Of a DNA stretch of 64,000 nucleotides, positions 60,480 through 64,000 are shown piece after piece; within the stretch, counting starts at the first letter, position 1; each line of letters opens with the position of its first letter. A model generated the notes under the pieces. That model was not told the DNA's origin. It saw only the letters and a list, made by a program, of their open reading frames with translations, and ran no database searches. The position numbers and the translations under genes were made by a program. The stretch is from Naumovozyma dairenensis CBS 421 (taxonomy: Eukaryota; Ascomycota; Saccharomycetes; Saccharomycetales; Saccharomycetaceae). The DNA is taken from assembly GCF_000227115.2 (NCBI RefSeq), contig NC_016485.2, positions 1,402,025-1,466,024 of the forward strand, in the 5' to 3' direction.

Positions 60480-61724
60480 ATGTTGAAAATTGGACTTATA
60501 AACCGAATTTCCATACGAAGAAGATTCACAGTCAGCTATTTCACAACCGGGAAGACACCGTTTAATCTATCAAACACAGACGGTAAAGATGATAAATATA
60601 AAGAACTAAACTCCATGTATGTGGATATGTTTACTCCGGAAGGAGACGAATCCGAAACTGTAAGTAATCCAAATAATAATAAATCAGAATTAGAAGAAAT
60701 CAATGAGGAAATGAATGATTTATGTAACATTGGATATAAAAAAATCTCCTCTCAGGACTTACAAAGTATTACCAAATCTCCAGGGCGATTCATTTTACAG
60801 AGTTTATCTCATAATCCATACTATAATTTGTCCTTGGAAGATTATATCTTTAGAAACACACCTTCGTGTACGGGGTCATTTACAAACCAAAGACTACTCT
60901 TCTATATCAATGATAACTGTGCAGTGATGGGTAAGAACCAAACTAGTTGGAAAGAGTTACATTTGAAACAGTTACAAGAAAGTGGTTATGAAATATTAAG
61001 AAGATTATCTGGAGGAGGTGCTGTCATTCATGATTTAGGAAATGTCAATTATTCATTCCTGACAGCAAGAGATGAATTCAAGACAAGTTATTTTAATGAA
61101 TTAATTACACAATGGATCAATAGGATGAGTCCCATGGATTATCCACTGAAATTGAATAAACGTGGAGATATTACTTATAATGATAAGAAATGTAGTGGGA
61201 GTGCCTTTAAGATTGCGAAGGGTAAAGCATATCATCATGGTACTATGTTGATTAGCGCGCAATTAGATAAATTTCATGGGTTGCTAAAGCCAGATCATAT
61301 TAATGGGGTAGAATGGGAATGTAATAGTGTCGATAGTGTTAGATCGGAAATAACTAATATCCCATTTAATGCACCAGGGGAGTTCATTGATTTATGTATC
61401 AAGGGATTCCGTGAGGAATTCGCATTGATGACGGGGGCCAATGATTCTGTCCCTGTATATTATTGTGATGAGACATCCACAATGAATACACAAATAGCAG
61501 AAACAATGGAGTTGTTGAGTAGTGATCAATGGAAATATTTTACGGGACCTAAATTCAAAGTCAAATCAACCGAGACAAACAAGACAATTTCAGTGGAAAA
61601 GGGGATCATAAGGCAAAGTGACTTCCCTGGTATAGTTGGTAAACCATTCAAAGACATATTTGATAAGAATCCACAAGAATTAGAACCCGCATCATTAAGA
61701 AGATTCATATCATTACTCTATTAG
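60480..61724 (+). CDS. AIM22: Putative lipoate-protein ligase Aim22
   Basis: This 414-residue protein has the lipoate/biotin ligase fold. It shows the diagnostic RRLSGGGAVIHDLGNVNYSF (about residues 175-195) and GDITYNDKKCSGSAFKIAKG, which contains the catalytic-type Lys, followed by HHGTMLIS. The first 20 residues (LKIGLINRISIRRRFTVSYF) are basic and amphipathic, a likely mitochondrial presequence. Aim22 is needed for lipoylation of Lat1, Kgd2 and Gcv3 in mitochondria. The length matches the 409 residues of S. cerevisiae. Position YJL046W. Confidence 0.95.
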   Translation: MLKIGLINRISIRRRFTVSYFTTGKTPFNLSNTDGKDDKYKELNSMYVDMFTPEGDESETVSNPNNNKSELEEINEEMNDLCNIGYKKISSQDLQSITKSPGRFILQSLSHNPYYNLSLEDYIFRNTPSCTGSFTNQRLLFYINDNCAVMGKNQTSWKELHLKQLQESGYEILRRLSGGGAVIHDLGNVNYSFLTARDEFKTSYFNELITQWINRMSPMDYPLKLNKRGDITYNDKKCSGSAFKIAKGKAYHHGTMLISAQLDKFHGLLKPDHINGVEWECNSVDSVRSEITNIPFNAPGEFIDLCIKGFREEFALMTGANDSVPVYYCDETSTMNTQIAETMELLSSDQWKYFTGPKFKVKSTETNKTISVEKGIIRQSDFPGIVGKPFKDIFDKNPQELEPASLRRFISLLY

Positions 61725-61732
61725 AAAGCGCG

Positions 61733-61739
61733 TTACCCG
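61733..61739 (+). promoter_or_regulatory. Reb1-type site between AIM22 and CDC14
   Basis: TTACCCG is the Reb1 core. It lies 8 bp after the AIM22 stop and about 250 bp before CDC14. It may act in CDC14 promoter nucleosome exclusion or in Reb1-dependent termination of AIM22 transcripts. Confidence 0.5.
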
Positions 61740-61987
61740 GATGAAGTATCCGCGATGGCTTTCACGGGTTAATTTCTGTCTTTTTTTTTGGTTTCCATTG
61801 AAAATTGAAATTTAAAAGATTTTTGTACAATGGCGATTTATGAATTATTCACATAGGATAATGTTATGCTACGGTCTTGTATGGTTTATTATTGAAGATA
61901 CCATTGATATGATCTTTCCTTCTAGAAAATTGCTGTTATTTATTTATTTCGAGAAAGCATAGGCAAGATCATATAATATTACTTCTT

Positions 61988-63568
61988 ATGCGAAAATCCT
62001 TATATCTCGAGAATACAATTGAGTTCCTAAAAGGAAGAGTATACCTCGGAGCATACGATTATACACCGGAAGATGATGATACAGCAATTTTTTTCACCGT
62101 GGAAGATACTCTTTTTTACAACAGTTTCCATTTAGATTTCGGTCCTTTAAATGTAGGGCATCTTTACAGATTCGCAGTGATATTTCATGAAATCCTAAAT
62201 AATCCAGATAATGCAGATAAGGCAGTTGTCTTTTATTCTTCTGCTTCAAGTAGACAACGTGCAAATACCGCGTGTCTGTTATGTTGTTATATGATCTTGG
62301 TTCAAGGTTGGACTCCACATCAAGTATTACAACCATTAGCACAAGTAGATCCACCATTCATGCCCTTCAGAGACGCTGGTTATTCCAATGCAGATTTCGA
62401 AATTACAATACAAGATGTCATTTATGGTATTTGGAGAGCTAAGGAGAAAAGTTTAATCGATTTACATTTATTTAATTTACAGACTTATGAAAAATATGAG
62501 CATGTAGAGAATGGAGATTTGAATGAATTGACTCCAGATATTATTGCATTCGCATCACCTCAAGAACATCCAAGATTTTTATCAATGGCTTCTAGTTTCT
62601 CTAAACCTCATTTAAATCAATCTTTCAAAAGTGTATTGAAATTCTTCAAAAAGAGTGATGTGCAATTAGTGGTAAGATTGAATTCTCATTTATATAATGC
62701 CGATCATTTTGAAGATCTCGGTATTCAGCATTTAGATATGATTTTTGAAGATGGTACATGTCCAGATATGTCAATAGTTCATAATTTTGTTGGTGCAGCT
62801 GAAACAATTATAAAGCGAGGTGGGAAAATTGCTGTACACTGTAAAGCAGGTTTAGGTAGAACAGGTTGTCTCATTGGAGCATATCTAATATATACATATG
62901 GATTTACTGCAAATGAATGTATTGGATTCCTAAGATTTATAAGGCCAGGGATGTTCGTTGGTCCACAACAACATTGGTTATATCTACATCAAAGTGAATT
63001 TAGAGAATGGAAATATACAATGAGACTTTCTTTGGAACCAAGTGATTTAATAGGAGGTCTATATCCATTGGTTAGTTTAGAAGAATATCATTCTCAGAAA
63101 AGAAAACTAAGGGACCATAGTAATAAGGAAAATGAACATAATGACAGTGATGTTAATGATGATCTACGTGATCTAGTCATTACCCCCAGGAAAACTAAAC
63201 ATGCGGCTAAAGAAAAGAAATTTTATTCAGTGGCAGTACCCCAGAATTCTCCAGGTCAACCAAGAAAGGGACACAATGGTTCCAACACGATAGAAGATAT
63301 AAATAATTCCAAAAAGATACATATCAACAATAAATCAAGCCCGATTAAATCAAGTCAAATAAAATCATTGATTGTAGATAATAACTCCGATAACGAAGAA
63401 GGAGATGATGCTAATCATCCAAGAAATAGAAGTACGAAGACGGTTCAGAATGATGACGACGACGAAGAAGAAGAAGAAGACGATGATGACATATTAAGGC
63501 GGTTATTACCTAAAATCGAAGGACAGTTTCTGGAAGGAGAACAGCAAGTGCTGGTGTACGTAAAATGA
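61988..63568 (+). CDS. CDC14: Mitotic-exit dual-specificity phosphatase Cdc14
   Basis: The 526-residue protein has the two tandem phosphatase-like domains of Cdc14. The N-terminal domain (about 10-175) begins LENTIEFLKGRVYLGAYDY. The C-terminal catalytic domain carries HCKAGLGRTGCLIGAY with nucleophile C285 and R291, and the downstream GPQQHWLYLHQSEFREW. The tail is acidic and Ser/Asn-rich with basic clusters (RKTKHAAKEKK) suited to nuclear transport signals. Cdc14 reverses Cdk phosphorylation at mitotic exit and is held in the nucleolus by Net1. S. cerevisiae CDC14 is YFR028C on chromosome VI, so this marks a synteny break after AIM22. Confidence 0.97.
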   Translation: MRKSLYLENTIEFLKGRVYLGAYDYTPEDDDTAIFFTVEDTLFYNSFHLDFGPLNVGHLYRFAVIFHEILNNPDNADKAVVFYSSASSRQRANTACLLCCYMILVQGWTPHQVLQPLAQVDPPFMPFRDAGYSNADFEITIQDVIYGIWRAKEKSLIDLHLFNLQTYEKYEHVENGDLNELTPDIIAFASPQEHPRFLSMASSFSKPHLNQSFKSVLKFFKKSDVQLVVRLNSHLYNADHFEDLGIQHLDMIFEDGTCPDMSIVHNFVGAAETIIKRGGKIAVHCKAGLGRTGCLIGAYLIYTYGFTANECIGFLRFIRPGMFVGPQQHWLYLHQSEFREWKYTMRLSLEPSDLIGGLYPLVSLEEYHSQKRKLRDHSNKENEHNDSDVNDDLRDLVITPRKTKHAAKEKKFYSVAVPQNSPGQPRKGHNGSNTIEDINNSKKIHINNKSSPIKSSQIKSLIVDNNSDNEEGDDANHPRNRSTKTVQNDDDDEEEEEDDDDILRRLLPKIEGQFLEGEQQVLVYVK

Positions 63569-64000
63569 GTGGGACAATAAAGAAATGATGATAAATAAAG
63601 ATTTTTGTGTAAAAGTAGACAATATAGATTAAAAGAAAAAGAAAAGCTTTATTTTGTTATAGGCCTGGTTATTCCAACAAACTAGAGGTGTAAAAATCTA
63701 TGCGGTTGTAAACATATATTATATATAATACAAAAGGATGCACAGGGTTTTACTTTACTGTTTTTTAAATTTTACTGTTTTTTCTTTGTGTTCTTAAGGA
63801 GTTAATTACAAAAAGATTAATACATAATTACAATTTAATTATTTATTTTTTTTTTTATTTTTACATACAATATTTTCAAGAACCCAATATAAAGCTCTCA
63901 ACTTAATATACCTTCTATAAATTGGATCTTTTTCTCGTTAATGGATATTCTTTTTAAATTCCACTAGTATGAACGACCAAACATACAGTAGTTAATAGCA
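63569..64000. other. CDC14 3' flank to the window end
   Basis: About 430 bp of AT-rich sequence with long T and A tracts (63840-63862). No gene is visible before the window ends. Confidence 0.5.

Overview
The window is nuclear DNA from a budding yeast of the family Saccharomycetaceae that descends from the whole-genome duplication. The genes are intronless, AT-rich and tightly packed, and most lie in the order of the left arm of Saccharomyces cerevisiae chromosome X (YJL073 down to YJL046). POP4, which in S. cerevisiae lies in the duplicated sister block on chromosome II, sits here between RTT101 and AIM22, as expected if the two lineages lost different duplicate copies. The base composition, gene order and retained genes fit a Naumovozyma- or Kazachstania-like species. 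That genus-level guess is an inference.

Layout: the 3' end of JEM1, then PSF2, ARG2 and the AMP-deaminase-like YJL070C homologue (1-5.9 kb). Next is a block foreign to the chromosome X order (6-14.9 kb). It holds small uncertain ORFs, a divergent CNM67-SPC42 pair (two directly interacting spindle-pole-body proteins), a gag-only Ty3-type ORF, a tRNA-Cys gene and a repeat-rich tRNA flank. The conserved order then resumes: UTP18, MPM1, DLS1, LAS21, NUP82, BNA3, YHC3, BIT61, IKS1, ZAP1, the LOG-family gene YJL055W, TIM54, PEP8 and IRC8 (14.9-44.2 kb); TDH1 is missing between PEP8 and IRC8. A decayed 3.2-kb DNA transposon of the Tc1/mariner-pogo (Fot1) type with recognisable terminal inverted repeats separates IRC8 from MTR4 (44.47-47.69 kb). 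After MTR4 come an intronless TEF4-type eEF1B-gamma gene, CHM7, a box C/D snoRNA that I identify as snR60 from its two 25S rRNA guides, RTT101, POP4, AIM22 and CDC14.

The genes are mostly housekeeping: replication (PSF2, RTT101), arginine and kynurenine/NAD metabolism (ARG2, BNA3), rRNA processing and modification (UTP18, MTR4, POP4, snR60), nuclear envelope and pore (NUP82, CHM7), spindle pole and mitotic exit (CNM67, SPC42, CDC14), mitochondria (MPM1, TIM54, AIM22), membrane traffic and lipid anchors (PEP8, LAS21, YHC3), and signalling (BIT61, IKS1, ZAP1). Promoter motifs match these roles: PAC plus RRPE upstream of UTP18 and MTR4, an MCB box between CNM67 and SPC42, and Tbf1- and Reb1-type sites upstream of snR60.

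The most unusual items are the pogo/Fot1-type transposon relic, which I do not know from this family of yeasts, and the isolated intact gag gene. Three reading frames in the first 10 kb (JEM1, a small membrane-protein ORF, CNM67) are each broken by an apparent one-base loss in an A/T run, which could be real or a sequencing error.
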